Assembly: GCA_026686845.1 (NCBI GenBank)
Contig: JAIVEN010000022.1
Span: 23,720,001-23,784,000, forward strand
Reading direction: 5' to 3'
Source of the DNA: Adenanthera pavonina
Taxonomy: Eukaryota; Streptophyta; Magnoliopsida; Fabales; Fabaceae
Length of the DNA: 64,000 nucleotides
The position numbers were made by a program, and so were the translations under genes. Each line of letters opens with the position of its first letter. Position 1 is the first letter of the stretch. Shown piece by piece: positions 12,801 to 24,646 of this stretch. The notes below the pieces were generated by a model that saw only the letters and a program-made list of their open reading frames with translations, searched no databases and had not been told where the DNA came from.

Positions 12801-13317
12801 TGACTTAATGAAACTAAATCATTCTCTTTATCTACTGCTTCTTTTCTTTGAAAAATTATGTATCTTTTTTGAAAAAACAATTTTTATGGGTTTGTATTTT
12901 TTAATTTGTGAAAAATGAATTGTATTTACTTAAAAAGTCATTTTATTTTTATTGATACCATGTGAAAATTCTAAAATCTCACTTGGTAGCTATTCAACTT
13001 ACAAAAATTCGGTCATAGGATGGCCTAAAAGTGTGTGTATATATAACATTATGAAATTATTTTTTAATTTTAAATGCTTTTATTTAAGATATATATTTAA
13101 CCTTCCAAAATTTAAGGGAATTTTTATAATTTTGATTTAAAAATATTTTTATTTTTTATTTTTAATTAAAACATGTAAGACCCCAAAAATATTTTCTCAA
13201 AGGGTATAATTGTGAAGATTTAAAAATCCCACAGTAATTTAATTATTCCAATCAATAGACATTATTATCATAAAGAAGGAAAAGACACAAGTATATTAGC
13301 AATTACTTTCCTGATCA

Positions 13318-13440
13318 TTAATTAAACGTCTTCAAGGTCCTCCATGTTTGGTCCAATTGATCATTCTGTCGCATCTGAGCCATGATCTCATCTCTTTTTA
13401 TCTTCAATCTCATTGTATCACTCCTCCAATTTGAACTCAT
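13318..13440 (-). pseudogene. Orphan exon-like frame, unidentified
   Basis: The minus-strand frame ends ...KIKRDEIMAQMRQNDQLDQTW... and stops at 13320-13318. It is charged, helix-like and of better codon quality than the flanking AT-rich DNA. A possible acceptor (TTTTGATGAG) lies just upstream. No upstream coding exon was found, and I do not recognise the family. It could be the last exon of a lost or transposed gene, or chance. Confidence 0.25.
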
Positions 13441-14142
13441 CAAAATTAACATGTCACAATAGCAAAGAACAGAAATAGGACGACAACATTCTATAGTAAA
13501 ATATAAAATAAAATGCCTTTCAGCCATCAGTGGTCTTTAGTCAGAGAACACATGAATTTCCACACAAACTTCCACCTTAATCTTTCATCCAAACTCACTC
13601 AAAAGCGTATAATAACAATTAATACACCCACATTTAAATCAACTTATTATTAACAAGTATAAGCATATATATATATATATATAAACTTTAAGAGCTAAAT
13701 CAATCACTGGACAAACTTTTTTTTTTTTTAAAGAAAACCTTGTCATTATAATTAATTTCAGCCAAAATTCTCACGTGGAATATGCAAAGTTCATCATATA
13801 CACAAGTTATAATTGCAAAACCCCCACAGTGGTAAAGTAAAAATTAAAATTAATACTCATTGAGAGTGATTTATTGCTATGAATAATTTGGCTTATCAAC
13901 TTTACAAAACATCAAATTTGAAATCCATGTAAATACATACAAAAGGAGGAGAAAGTGAGATAAAATATACACAAAACAAACTTACCTCTATCTATTGTGA
14001 GATATCATTGGTAAGAGTAATTTGTTTTGTGGACCTTATCAAAACATAAAATCATAAGTAAACTCATGAGAAAAAAAGGTAGTAAATTCCACTTTATCTA
14101 AAAGATAATCCATTAGAAAACCCCTAATTATGCAATAGGATG

Positions 14143-14345
14143 GAATGAATAGAAGAAAGAAAAGGAAAAAGAAGAAAAAAAACCAAAGAAAAGAAAAAAT
14201 AAAAAAAATTCTCTATTACTTTGTTTTCAACTCTTTTGTCCACCCTCTCATTCTTATTCTTTTCTCTCATCCTCTCGTCTCTTTTCCCTTCCTCTCAATC
14301 TCTTCTTTCTTTGATTTTTTGTTAATTCTCTCATTATTCATTTTG
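14143..14345. other. Purine tract followed by pyrimidine tract
   Basis: About 70 bases of nearly pure A/G (14145-14210) are followed by ~130 bases rich in C/T (14220-14345). The two halves are roughly complementary in composition, so the strand could fold back or adopt triplex-type structure. The frame across it is Lys-rich then Leu/Ser-rich, a composition artefact rather than a protein. Confidence 0.5.
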
Positions 14346-15899
14346 CCTCTATTTATAATTTAAAAAAAATCATTTAATTAATACTCCAAAATTATAAAAA
14401 TCTCTTGTATTATTATTTTTTTTATATTCGTATTAAGATTGATTGATTTGTTTTTTTTATTACTACTTTGATATCAAATCTCAATCCTTAATTTTTTTTA
14501 GTTTTATGAAAATCTAAAAAAGGAGAAAATCATAACTCCTTAAGATATAACAATTTTTAGGAAATATTATTATTATTTTTATTGTTTTATCTTATGAAAA
14601 CTTTTTTTCCTTTTCATATTTATTAAAAAAATCTATTATTATTATTTTTTAAATGGAACCCCAATAAAATATGGTATTCACACTAATGAGGGTCCCAAGA
14701 ATTTTTATCACAATTTCCTCAGTGTGCGAATGCCAAAATTAAACTTGACTAGGAAACTTGTCTAGAAACAAATGAACTAAAGTGATGGAAATAAATTTCA
14801 CAAAAAATGAAATAAAAGAGATGGAAATACATGATGAACACAAATCATGTAGCCCATGAAGAAATCATTAGTAACCTGAAATAAACATTAATCCCAGAAA
14901 CCTCCACGCTGGCTCCCCATTTTATTGCCCACGTCCCACTTTTCTGGTAACAGTTGCTTTTAAATATACTACCTCTCAGATTCCCTCCAAGATCTCACGC
15001 CTTGATTTTATTTGTGGATTGGATCCGCTGCTCATAATGGTTCCTTCCATGTATTTTCTTTCTACCCACCTTCTCGAGAAGAAAAATTTTTTGGGTCTTC
15101 GGTTCATTCTTATATTTTATCCATTTATCTAGTGGGCCTGAGGCCTGCAAATTTTTGGTCAAGCAATATATTTCAATTGCAAAATTATTATTTTATGACA
15201 TGTGCGAGTACAGATTTAATTCCACCACCATGAGGCATATTCGTGCATGAATGCGTGGATAAATGTGTAGAAACTCTCTTTTTTTTTTTTTTATTGCAAT
15301 GTAGAGAGACCCATATTGATCATGAATTAAGAGAATGAAGAATGATAATCACGGAGTTCTAGAATTCTCGTCCATCCTAACTGTTTGGTTGAGGGAATTT
15401 ATTGAATAAAAAATAAAAGAAAATTTCAGTTTCCTCTATCCGGGCCTCAAAATTCCTCAAACTAAATAGGAGATAAAAGTAAAATATTATGAAATATTTT
15501 TACCTAAAAACATTATGCTATCAAGTGAACGGCTATAAAAAGTTTGAGACCTCTAACAAAATGGCATCATTAGAATTATCCTTTCACAAATTCCTCTCTC
15601 AAACTTAAATGAAAACTTGCATTCAATCTTCTAAATTGATTTTCAATTGAAAAATTCCATATAAATTTTAAAATATAATAAAATTGGTACAAAATTAATT
15701 GCAATGGAAGAGATGACAACAATATGTATATATATATATATATTAATTCGTTGCCACCTCTTAAAGATATTTGAAGAAGGAACCGGTTTCTTACAAGTAG
15801 TTTTAACATTTTTTAATTTTATATCAAGTAATATTGATTTATGAAGTGTTTGGCTAATAATGGGCAAAGCCCAACTAAATTTGATAGAACCAAGATTAA

Positions 15900-16481
15900 G
15901 GGTCTATTTGGTATTGAGTTAGAAAAGTGGTTAGGGGCAAAAAATGAGTTTGGTTGAGTTATGAGTGTGTTTGTTTCATTTTTACTTTTCCGTTTGAAAC
16001 TGATTTCAGGGGTAAAATGAGTTTTCGGAAGAAGCAGTTTAATTGTTGTTTTTCAGTTCTGCTTCTTCATTTTTACTGGTTTTATTTTAAAGTCAGATAA
16101 AAATAGACCAATAAAAATAAGAAAAAATAAAAAAATTAGGAAAATAAAATTTCCATAAAATTTCTTCTATTTATTGATCAAAATGTCTCTTCAAAATTTT
16201 AATTTTTATAGATCATAACTTGTAAGAAAATGTTATATCAGATATATTATGTTCTCAATTAAATAAATACATATTAAATTTTAGTCCAAATAAATTAAAT
16301 TAATCATGGAATAGAATTTAAGATCAATTTAGAGAAAAATTATGAGTTTTGTTAAAACCAATTTTTAAATAAATCATCTAAACATAAACACGTTAGTTCA
16401 AAACCAATTTTTATCATAACTACGTTACAAAACCAATTCTACCAAAACTCATTTTCAACCAACTGAGAATCAAACGGGCCC
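15900..16481 (-). repeat. Tourist-like nonautonomous element, family T copy 2 (inverted)
   Basis: Ends are GGGTCTATTTGG (left) and, in reverse complement, GGGCCCGTTTGATTCTCAGT (right). Read on the minus strand, its interior aligns nearly base for base with the plus-strand copy at 16737. Flanks are TAA and AAA, an imperfect 3-bp duplication. Confidence 0.75.
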
Positions 16482-16736
16482 AAATTCCATTGACCGTAAC
16501 TAAGTTTGTGAGCCCAAAAAAGTCATTTAATATCAAGCAACAATGATTTGCTAGGCCCAATTCAAACCATCAAAGCCCAATGAGCAATATGGGTAAAGAT
16601 CAAGGACCCGCTAAGCCTAAAGTGTGGCAAGTTTGGTATCAAAATGGGGGAATAGAGGAAGTAGATCATAGGGAGTAAGGCTTAGTTTAGTACGCAGTAG
16701 TACAGTAAAATGGAATGGGAATTAGCCAGAGATTCT

Positions 16737-17261
16737 GGGTCCGTTTGGTTTTCAGTTAGTGAAGAATGAGTTTTGATAGAATTGGTTTCATAACGTAGTT
16801 ATGGTAAAAATTAGTTTTTGACTAACGTGTTTATGTTTGGATGATTTATTTGAAAATTGGTTTTGATAAAACTCATAATTTTCCTCTAAATTGAGCTTAA
16901 GCTCTATTTCATGATTAATTTAATTTCTTTGGACTAAAATTTAATCTGCATTTATTTAATTGAGAACATAATATATCTGATATAACATTTTCTTATAGAT
17001 CATGATATATAAAAGTTAAAATTTTGAAGGAATATTTTGGTCAATAAATAGGAAATATTTTATGAAAATTTTATTTTCCTAAATTTTTTATTTTTTCTCA
17101 TTTTTATTAGTTTATTTTTATCTGACTTTAAAATAAATACAGACTACTTAAAAAAAAGACAACCAAAACGGAAAAGCAGCTTCATTCTCCTTCTCCTAAA
17201 ACTCCGTTCTGCGCACAAACTCATTCTCCGACGGAAACAGGAAAATCACCCAAACATACCC
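16737..17261 (+). repeat. Tourist-like nonautonomous element, family T copy 3
   Basis: Starts GGGTCCGTTTGGTTTTCAGT and ends, in reverse complement, GGGTATGTTTGGGTGATTTT. These are typical PIF/Harbinger-Tourist GGG..TGTTTGG ends. It faces copy 2 across about 255 bp. Confidence 0.75.
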
Positions 17262-18117
17262 AAATTTTATCAAACCTTGATTTTGATCCCAAATCAAGAT
17301 TTCCAACTTATATCCAAAGGGAGCCTCTATCAATTCAATGTTTCACGTAAAAGAATAGATTTCATGATTGATTCCATAACGGAAACAGACCCCAGGTAAT
17401 TATTCCTTCAACAAATTGATGGAATGCTACTGCTCCTGATGGAACCCATGATGAAATTTCAAAAATGCCCAATCTATATAATTTTGTCTTGTAAGAAATT
17501 TTTTTTCAGGGATATTTAAGTCTTTTTGACTTGTTTATATTTCTATCTTATCATGTATTTCAATCTATATAATTTTGTATTTGTTTATATTGCAGAACAT
17601 GATTGGGAAACCGTGTAACAATTTTCAAGAAGGGCTCCAACCGCACCATTATATATATACAAAGCACATATATTTTCTAAATTCGATGCAGCTAAACTCA
17701 TGTTCTAATATAAAATAAAAGCTTGAAAAAATATTTTTTATTAATTATTTTTTAATGAATAATATTATTTTGACATTAATATTGTTATATTATTTATTTT
17801 AACTGAGTGGGTCAAGTGCATTGTATGGATTTTGAAAGACAAACTACACTGATTAATAGTGTGTATTATTGAATTATTTTGTACTATTTCTTTATTAATT
17901 ATTCATGTGGTATTAAATATCAAAACAGATTATGGATCACTGCTTATTTATTATTTAATATAATAATATTTTTCAAATATGAAGATACTATTTATTTTAA
18001 GTTAATTGCTTCTTTAATATTTTCGTATGATGATGAACACGGTTTTTATTTGGACAAAAACAAATTGATCCCCTTTTTTTTATTTCTTCTTTTCACTCCA
18101 CATCAATCTTAATGCTA
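17262..18117. other. AT-rich intergenic DNA upstream of the MLF-like gene
   Basis: No gene recognised. The frame at 17879-18112 is Phe/Tyr/Ile-rich, as expected from translating AT-rich DNA, and has no domain. Confidence 0.4.
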
Positions 18118-18360
18118 TCCATGAGTTAGTTCGGCCTATTGGGCTGAAGAGTCCATGGACATAAGCTGCAAACTTTAGACAAGTGGGAATAAAAGGAGTA
18201 AGTTCAGCCATTGGGCTCAGGAGCCCATGGTGGACATATGCTGTAAACTTTGGACACGTGGGAGTAGAACGGCACACGGGGCTCCGTCTTGTCTCGTCAA
18301 CTCTGGGGAATACTAGAAACATCTAAGCCCTGAAAATTTAAGGGAAAAAAAAAAAAGCAT
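18118..18360 (+). promoter_or_regulatory. Proximal promoter of the MLF-like gene with an internal duplication
   Basis: A GC-richer island just before the inferred transcription start. A ~60-bp segment is imperfectly duplicated: 18118-18187 (TTGGGCT...GTCCATGGACAT...AGACAAGTGGGA) and 18209-18270 (TTGGGCT...GCCCATGGTGGACAT...GGACACGTGGGA). Each copy carries a TGGGCT site-II-like element, which in plants is typical of housekeeping promoters. Copy 2 has a G-box (CACGTG, ~18256) where copy 1 has CAAGTG. A pyrimidine-rich stretch (18367-18382) follows, probably close to the transcription start. Confidence 0.5.
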
Positions 18361-19119
18361 CATATTCTCTCTTCTCTCTCATAAATCAGTAACTTTTCGC
18401 GACGTTTTCCCGTGTCTGTACGCCCTACCATCGAGCTTGATCAGGGATTCTCTCCGTATTCTGTGGTCCGATTTCTCTTATTGCTCTGTCAGGTACTCCA
18501 CTCTCCCAACTCTATACCGTCATTTAGGGTTTTAGTTTAATTTGTTTAATTGTTTAAATCAGGTTTGCGTATTCCGCTTGCGAATTTAATTTATTGAGTT
18601 GCTGCGATGATCCCTTCCTTTGATCTTAATTTCGCTTTTAAACTTTATCTGCTAATTGTAGCTGTGATATTTGTCTGAAAGATTCATTGTTTATTTGATT
18701 GTTTGTTGATGCTGCTGTTGATGTTGGAAAACATATTACTTGGGTATATTGTGGTTTATCAATGAATGAATTCGGTGAGATTCCTTGCTTAACCGCTTTA
18801 CATTCAACAAATTATGATCTCGATTTATATCCTTTGAGAATGCGTGCACTATTTTTTTTTTTCTTGCTTTAATCATTCTTAACATCGGAAGGAAGTTTGT
18901 TTTCGTTGTGATATGTTTATTAGTTATCTATTTATTCTTTTTTTTTTTTTTGGTTTTCTTCTCATGACAACGATGTGGCTAGTGTTTGATTATATCCTTA
19001 TCATCTTAATTCTGTTAATTTTATGTTTCTCATTCATTATATATGGGTTAATTATTCGGTGTTCTAAGGCGAATTGTTTGTTTGCTTTTTATACGGACAG
19101 GGATTGCTACACGAAAATA
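18361..19119 (+). other. 5' leader exon and leader intron of the MLF-like gene
   Basis: The leader exon probably ends at 18492 (TCTGTCAG before GTACTCC). The intron 18493-19100 ends in ATACGGACAG, leaving 19 leader bases before the ATG. Plant leader introns of this kind often raise expression. A frame open from 18913 reads through the intron 3' part into the gene, but its N-terminal extension is Phe/Leu/Ile-rich intron sequence and is not counted as protein. Confidence 0.6.
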
Positions 19120-21033
19120 ATGCAGGGAGGCAGAGGTGGCCGTGATCCTTTCTTTGACTTCGGTGGGTCTTTTGCTGGTTTCGGAAGCTTTGGTAGCTTT
19201 GGACCTCCCGGCAGTCTATTGTCAAACTTCTTTGGGGGCAGGGACCCGTTTGATGACCCCTTCTTCACCCGCCCAGTTGGAGGCATGTTTGAGTCTGGTA
19301 TCTTTGGTCCATCTGGAAATCTTTTTACGAATATGCCTCCATCTGGATATCTTGAACATCAAACTCCAGAGTCTAGAAATTTACGGGGGCCAATCATTGA
19401 AGAATTGAACTCTGATGATGAAAAAGAAGATTCAGAGCAGGCGAAGGGAAAAAGGCAAAGAATGCATGGTCAGTCGAGCAATGAACCACGTGTTATACAT
19501 CCAGATGATGAAGTTGAAGGTGAACCGTGTTTTTGTAATTAGCAAATGGTTGACTTGGTTCTTTAGTTTTTGCTATTTTTAAAGTGTTAGCAGGGTCTCA
19601 TATAGTCTGAGATTTTATATTATTCATGTTGCAGGGAATAATAGAAGACATTTGCAGTCGAGAAATGAGTTCAACAGATTCAATGAGATGAGCTCTCAGC
19701 CTCAAGCTCGTAGCTTCTGCTTCCAGAGCTCAACAGTCAGCTATGGTGGCCCAAATGGACATTATTATACCTCATCCCGGACAAGGAGGGCAGGGAGTGA
19801 TGGAGTAAGCACCCAGCATATCGAGTAAAAGGTATTTTGTGTCCTGTGTTTCCACAGTTTGTTTTCTCATGTCATCTTAATTGTGGATTAGGTGACCTTT
19901 GAAGAGAGCAAGGAGGCTAATAGTGCCACAAGAGAAGCCTCTCACAGAATTTCAAGAGGTCTTCACAATAAGGTATTGATATGATGTTTTTTGTGATTTT
20001 GTATTGCTTCATTTACTAGGTGTCCTACACTCTCTACTTTTGACTGTGATCCTTACTTATGTTTTTTTGTTTTTATCTGATGTACTTTGCAGGGACATTC
20101 ATTAACAAGAAAACTTGATTCTGATGGAAAGGTGGACTCTATGCAGACCCTGCACAATTTAAATGAAGGTATATGGTGGATGAGATTACATTTATTATGT
20201 GATATGATGTGATGTGATGTGATGTCATGTCTATAGCTGTTTCATTCTGTTACATGTGAGTACCAGTAAAAGTATTGGGTTATTAACTTGTAGATGAACT
20301 TTCTGGCTTTGAAGAAGCATGGCAGGGAAAGGCTCAAAAGTATTTACCTGGTTGGGCTGGGAGTGTTGGTGAGTATCCATTCTACTATTTAAGAATGTGA
20401 TGGTTAATTACTCACTTTTAACTTAGTTTAGGGTTGTGTATATGAAGAGAAATGGTTTTTGTGCAAGTTCTTTTTGAGGTTTTCTTGCTTTTATGATTGT
20501 TTTTTTGGGTTGAATTTAGAAAAACAGAAGATGTATAGAATCAATGATTATATATTCTTTGATGGTAATCTTTATTAATAGATAACGATAAAGGTTGTAC
20601 AAAATGCATTCTGCGTTAAATGGTATGGATAGGATGTCTTTAGTTTGTTATTAGTTGGGTATTATTTGCAAATTCTGATTAAAGCTTATTTTGTCTGCGT
20701 ATAATTTTTGTCATTTTTTATTTAAACACTTTCAATCTCAAATTCCACTTTTGTTTCTAAGATGAGGAGAGAGGACAGGAATTTTTTTAGTCTCATGTCC
20801 ATGTCAACAAAATATATTTACCAAATATGCTCTTTGGTATCGTAGGAGCTAGCAGTAGTGGGCAAATTGAGCAGGGCAGACAGGGAGGCTGGGCGCTTCC
20901 TTCTACAGAGGATGCTAATCGCATGGGAACAAGGCCTGAATTCGGAGATAAAGCGGGCTCTTCTGTTACTAAGGAGAGGGCAAGGACAGACAAGAGTGAT
21001 AGAAATGGGAGTCATCGACGAGCCAGGGGCTGA
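19120..21033 (+). CDS. Myeloid leukemia factor (MLF)-like protein, 329 aa
   Basis: Six coding exons: 19120-19519, 19635-19804, 19892-19972, 20093-20168, 20294-20368 and 20846-21033. All have GT/AG borders and the frame is kept through 990 nt to TGA. The start was chosen because MQGGRGGRDPFFDFG is the family N-terminus. Residues 1-60 are Gly/Phe-rich. About 85-135 is acidic then basic (GPIIEELNSDDEKED, GKRQRMHG). Residues ~165-265 hold the conserved MLF core, with STVSYGGPNG and a TFEESKEA then LHNKGHSLTRKL series. The Gly/Ser/Arg-rich tail is less conserved. In animals MLF proteins shuttle between nucleus and cytoplasm and affect transcription and proteostasis. The plant homologues are poorly characterised, so the role is inferred only from family membership. 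A GTGAT repeat (~20200-20222) lies in the fifth of the six introns. No damage seen. Confidence 0.9.
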
Positions 21034-23723
21034 AATTTAGGAAGCTTTGTGCTTGCCATTTACTACCCCAGCGTTCTTCTCTTTCATTTTATGAGTCTAT
21101 TTTTTTTCCCCTCTTTATCGTTCTGTAGGTCCTTAAATCATTCGTTTTCAGATGTTGTGGATTTGATCATTGTGCGTGGAGATAGATATGGAGTTGGTAT
21201 CTTTCAGTATTACGTGGAAATATGAGAAAAATATAGTTTATGTATGCTGCTGCTTCTGCTGCATGTGGGTAGTGTCTTTGTGGTGTGGTGCGCCTGTCCT
21301 CTTTTTCGATGGAGTTAAAATTCTCAACCTAAAATATGCTGACGGTTATGGCACACTGCAGCTTTACAAACTTGATATGTTGGCTGATGAAATGAGAGAT
21401 GGCACGATTTCAGCTATAATTTCAAATCGTTCTTTCACTGAATTTGGAAAAATTACGACTTCTCCTTAGGGGAAATGGATTCAGTGGGTGGAATCAATCC
21501 ATGCACAACATGCGTGCATGTTGTCAGAAGGAGAAATTTATAATTTTTTATGTTATTTTCTTTCTTCTTATTCTGGTTTTGGATTAACTCATCACTATTT
21601 ATATATATATATATATATATATATTATAGATGTCTCTGTGTTGACTCGAGATAACAGCTTGAATTGGAGAAATCCTCTTTGGGGTGGGTATATGGCTAAT
21701 ATGGCTTCACGAAGACACCCTTGTATGTGAATAGACTGAGGATTACTTAGCAAATATTTCTCATCATGATATGGCTATTCATATTTTTTATGAGTAACAT
21801 CAACAATGGAAGCTGTTACATTTTGATATATGACATTTTTTGTATTTCTGCATTTTGTTAATTCCTAATTTTTTTAAAAATTTTTTTGCCAGAAATTCCT
21901 AAGCTAGTTTGAATGCCATCAATATCAATATTAAATATAAATTTATGACAAATCACAAAATAGAAAATTTTCCAAATCCCGTATGATGTTCAGAAGTCGA
22001 ACAATTTTATTGGGCCTTAGTCCAAATCAAAACTCAATCCACTATTAACTTGTAGCAATAATGTAATGACTTACAATTAACTAGAAACATTTCTTTGTGC
22101 CGAAGCATAATTATATTTAAATTTTTAAATTTGAAAGAAGTACTTATTAAAAAAAAAAACCCAACCAAAAAATGATGTGTGTTTAAATGAATAGTAAATA
22201 TATAGTGATGAGTAATTTTGCTTTTAATAATATATATATTGATTGTTGTCATTTTTGTCCAATTTAGGGCCAACTCTAGCCCTTTCCTATATATTCTCAA
22301 TTTCATTTTGTGTAGGGAAATATTCTTATGATGTTTTTAATTTGTTAGTATAACCTAAATTATTAACAAAAGTACAAAATCAATACAATATACAATTATT
22401 AGATAATGAAAATATGAATATAATTTTGTTAATATATATATATATATATAAAGGTATTGAAAACCAGAATAACTATTGAATTAGCCGAGGCATTGGTACA
22501 CTGTCAGAATGCAGTCAAGATTATAATTACATTGGTATAGATAAGTTTTTGATAAACAGACAAAATTTACAAGAAACAAACGATAACAAGAGGCTGACTA
22601 AGTTTCTAAGCAGTCTTTGTGCACAAGCTTCTCCACCTCTCTAGGTGCAGCGTCGAGAATATATAAATCCATGTCTGATTTGAATTGGGGGTTTGGGCAT
22701 CAAGACCATGCCTGATTTGAACCGAGCTTTGGATTCAAACTATCGTGGCTTGTCATGAATAATAGAGACAGACTTTGGTGCGAGGCTCTAAAATTGATAT
22801 ATTTAATTTAATTCAAATCCACTATAAACATACAATGATAACGTAATGATTTAAAGTGTCATTTGTTGTCCCCTAAATATGGTATCAATTTTAGTTTTCT
22901 CTTTTACATTGTCAGTTTTTCTTACAACCATGCTTATAGCTTCTCGTATTATTGACTAATTCAAGTTCAACTATTATTACATCCAAATAGAAGTAGTACC
23001 TCTACTTAATGTTGATCACAATTAACTTTTGTTGCACATATTCTCATTCTTTTGCTGCTGCGTTTTTTGAAGCTTGACTCTGTAATTGTTGATTCTCATT
23101 AACATAGCCTTTTTCAACCAAAACAAAAAAAGAAGTAGCTCTAGTAGTGGGTTTTTGGCATGCTCAAATTTTGAACTTGTTCCAGTCTGTCCCTGTGTTT
23201 CCTATCAATAATTCTGACGGCATAGGTTGACCTTATTAGGCCCTTACATGTATTTTAGTATTTACTGCTTTGCTTTTAATTTCTTCTTTCTGGACTTGGC
23301 CTTTCGTAATCTGATGTCTGTGCACTCCTTCTCGTTATGAATGAAAAGATATTTGATGGTCAGAAGAAGGAAAAAAAAAGTTGAAGACATTCTTTTTGTT
23401 TCAGAAATTCAGTAACCAACTACTTAAAGCTTTGTTCCTGGAGAAAAAATTTTTAAAATTAAGTTCTAAGTAGAGTATTAACATTTTGAAATCATAACCA
23501 TTTTTTTTGGCCAACATGAAATCATAACAATGAAGTAACCAAATATTTTACCCCAAAAAACCAATGAAGTAACCAAATGGAATTTGATATGAACATGTAT
23601 ATTTACAAGGGCCTCTTTTTCTTAGGCCGAACCACGTAGGGCTGTGGCGAAAAAAAGAAAAAGATATGGCTATCTTTTAGTAGTTTTTTTTGAAAAAACT
23701 AATGGAAAAAACAAAAAAAAAAA
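21034..23723. other. 3' flank of the MLF-like gene and intergenic DNA
   Basis: The MLF 3'UTR probably occupies the first few hundred bases. The frame at 21170-21469 has no domain and lies in this region. TA microsatellites occur at ~21600-21625 and ~22433-22452. The rest is AT-rich with no gene recognised. Confidence 0.45.
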
Positions 23724-24463
23724 TCATCTTCTGATAACATGGAGCTCCCCTGAACGCTGATCGAAATGCTTAATCCATCTTTTACCTCCGGGATTCTCTC
23801 CGACGCCGGAAACATAGGCGATGTCAAGTCCCTTCCCTACCGGAAGAAATACCGATCGAACCACGCGCCGCGACGATACCTCATCAACCACGCCCCTCCA
23901 TCTAAACCTCGACGTCGTTCTCGAGTTCGCGTTCTTGCACACCAGAACCCCTCCTTTCCCGCTCAATTTCGCCAATCTCAATGCTCTCGAGAAATCCTTT
24001 CGCCGACAATCCACCACCAAGAAATCTGTTCCCACTAAATCATCCATCACTTCCTCCGCCTCACCCACCACTATCTCCGGCAACGATACACCGGACTCGC
24101 CCACGCTTTTCGCGTACTCCGATCCCGACCGTTCATCCGGAACAACGCACACGTGTCGTCCTCCCGTGTGAGATCTCGCTATGGCTAGCCCTATGCTCGT
24201 AGAGATCGCTCCTCCTTGTGACCACGTCTCCACGATGAACTGCGCGTTCCAGCCGGCGGCCATCGCCGACACAAGCTCTGCCACTCCTGATTCACGGAAA
24301 ACCTGACACTGCGAAATCAAACGAGAAATTGAAGAAAAAAGTTAGAGAAATTAGAGAAATAACAGAACAGAACAGAATGGAAGCCGCCAGAATTGAGGCT
24401 TACAGATTTGACAGTGTCGAGGTATGCTTTTGATGCTGATTCTGGTGACCAAACGAGTTTCAT
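23724..24463 (-). CDS. DUF1442 family protein, 214 aa (intact copy)
   Basis: Two exons on the minus strand: exon 1 24463-24404 (20 codons, MKLVWSPESASKAYLDTVKS) and exon 2 24308-23724. The intron has a GTAAGC donor and a TTTCGCAG acceptor, phase 0. The start MKLVWSP and the block AAGWNAQFIVETWSQG (residues ~33-48) are hallmarks of plant DUF1442 proteins, usually ~200-230 aa, so the length is normal. SIGLAIARSHTGGRHVCVV looks like a Rossmann-type strand/helix unit, and the family is predicted to adopt a methyltransferase-like fold. No substrate is known, and I do not assign a reaction. Exon 2 is GC-rich against its surroundings. It is the only undamaged copy of three in the window. A TATA box lies 118 bp upstream of the ATG. 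Confidence 0.88.
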
Positions 24464-24580
24464 TTTTCTTTCTCCTGAGGATTGATGATTCCCTCCCTTG
24501 CTGTGCTTTAGATTGCTTTCTTCTGTGTGTTGGTAAAGAGTTAATTATAAATGGGACAAGAAAGAGGAGGGTCTTCTACG

Positions 24581-24591
24581 CTTTTTATAAG
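24581..24591 (-). promoter_or_regulatory. TATA box of DUF1442 copy 1
   Basis: Minus-strand CTTATAAAAAG, 118 bp before the ATG. The same element in the same context (ACGCTTTTATAAGCA on the plus strand) is kept in front of both pseudogene copies. Confidence 0.7.
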
Positions 24592-24614
24592 CAAATCGTA
24601 GGGGACGGAATCGG

Positions 24615-24646
24615 TGACACATCATCTGCGTCGATCCGATGTGTCA
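24615..24646. promoter_or_regulatory. 9-bp perfect inverted repeat upstream of DUF1442 copy 1
   Basis: TGACACATC (24615-24623) and GATGTGTCA (24638-24646) are separated by 14 bp that include GCGTCGATCC. The central GCGTCGATCCGA and the following GTGAGATTAAAT-like tract are conserved upstream of copies 2 and 3, but the arms are not perfect there. Possible transcription-factor site; no factor assigned. Confidence 0.4.

Larger units (their letters stand above)
12801..15899. other. AT-rich intergenic DNA
   Basis: No complete gene seen. It contains an exon-like minus-strand frame (13318-13440), a TA microsatellite (~13668-13683) and the purine/pyrimidine block at 14143-14345. Short frames at 15012-15233 and 15576-15867 have no recognisable domain. 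Confidence 0.4.

Noticed and set aside
18080..18322. Minus frame with an internal repeat
   Set aside because: The repeated peptide is explained by the duplicated promoter module, and the frame overlaps promoter elements.
18913..19119. N-terminal hydrophobic extension of the MLF-like frame
   Set aside because: It is intron sequence: a good acceptor sits at 19100 and family proteins start at MQGGRGG.
23766..24202. Long plus-strand open frames over DUF1442 (also 45320-45737 and 51788-52228)
   Set aside because: They are antisense shadows of the GC-rich DUF1442 second exon. They persist in the pseudogenes for the same reason and have no start or splice context or domain.
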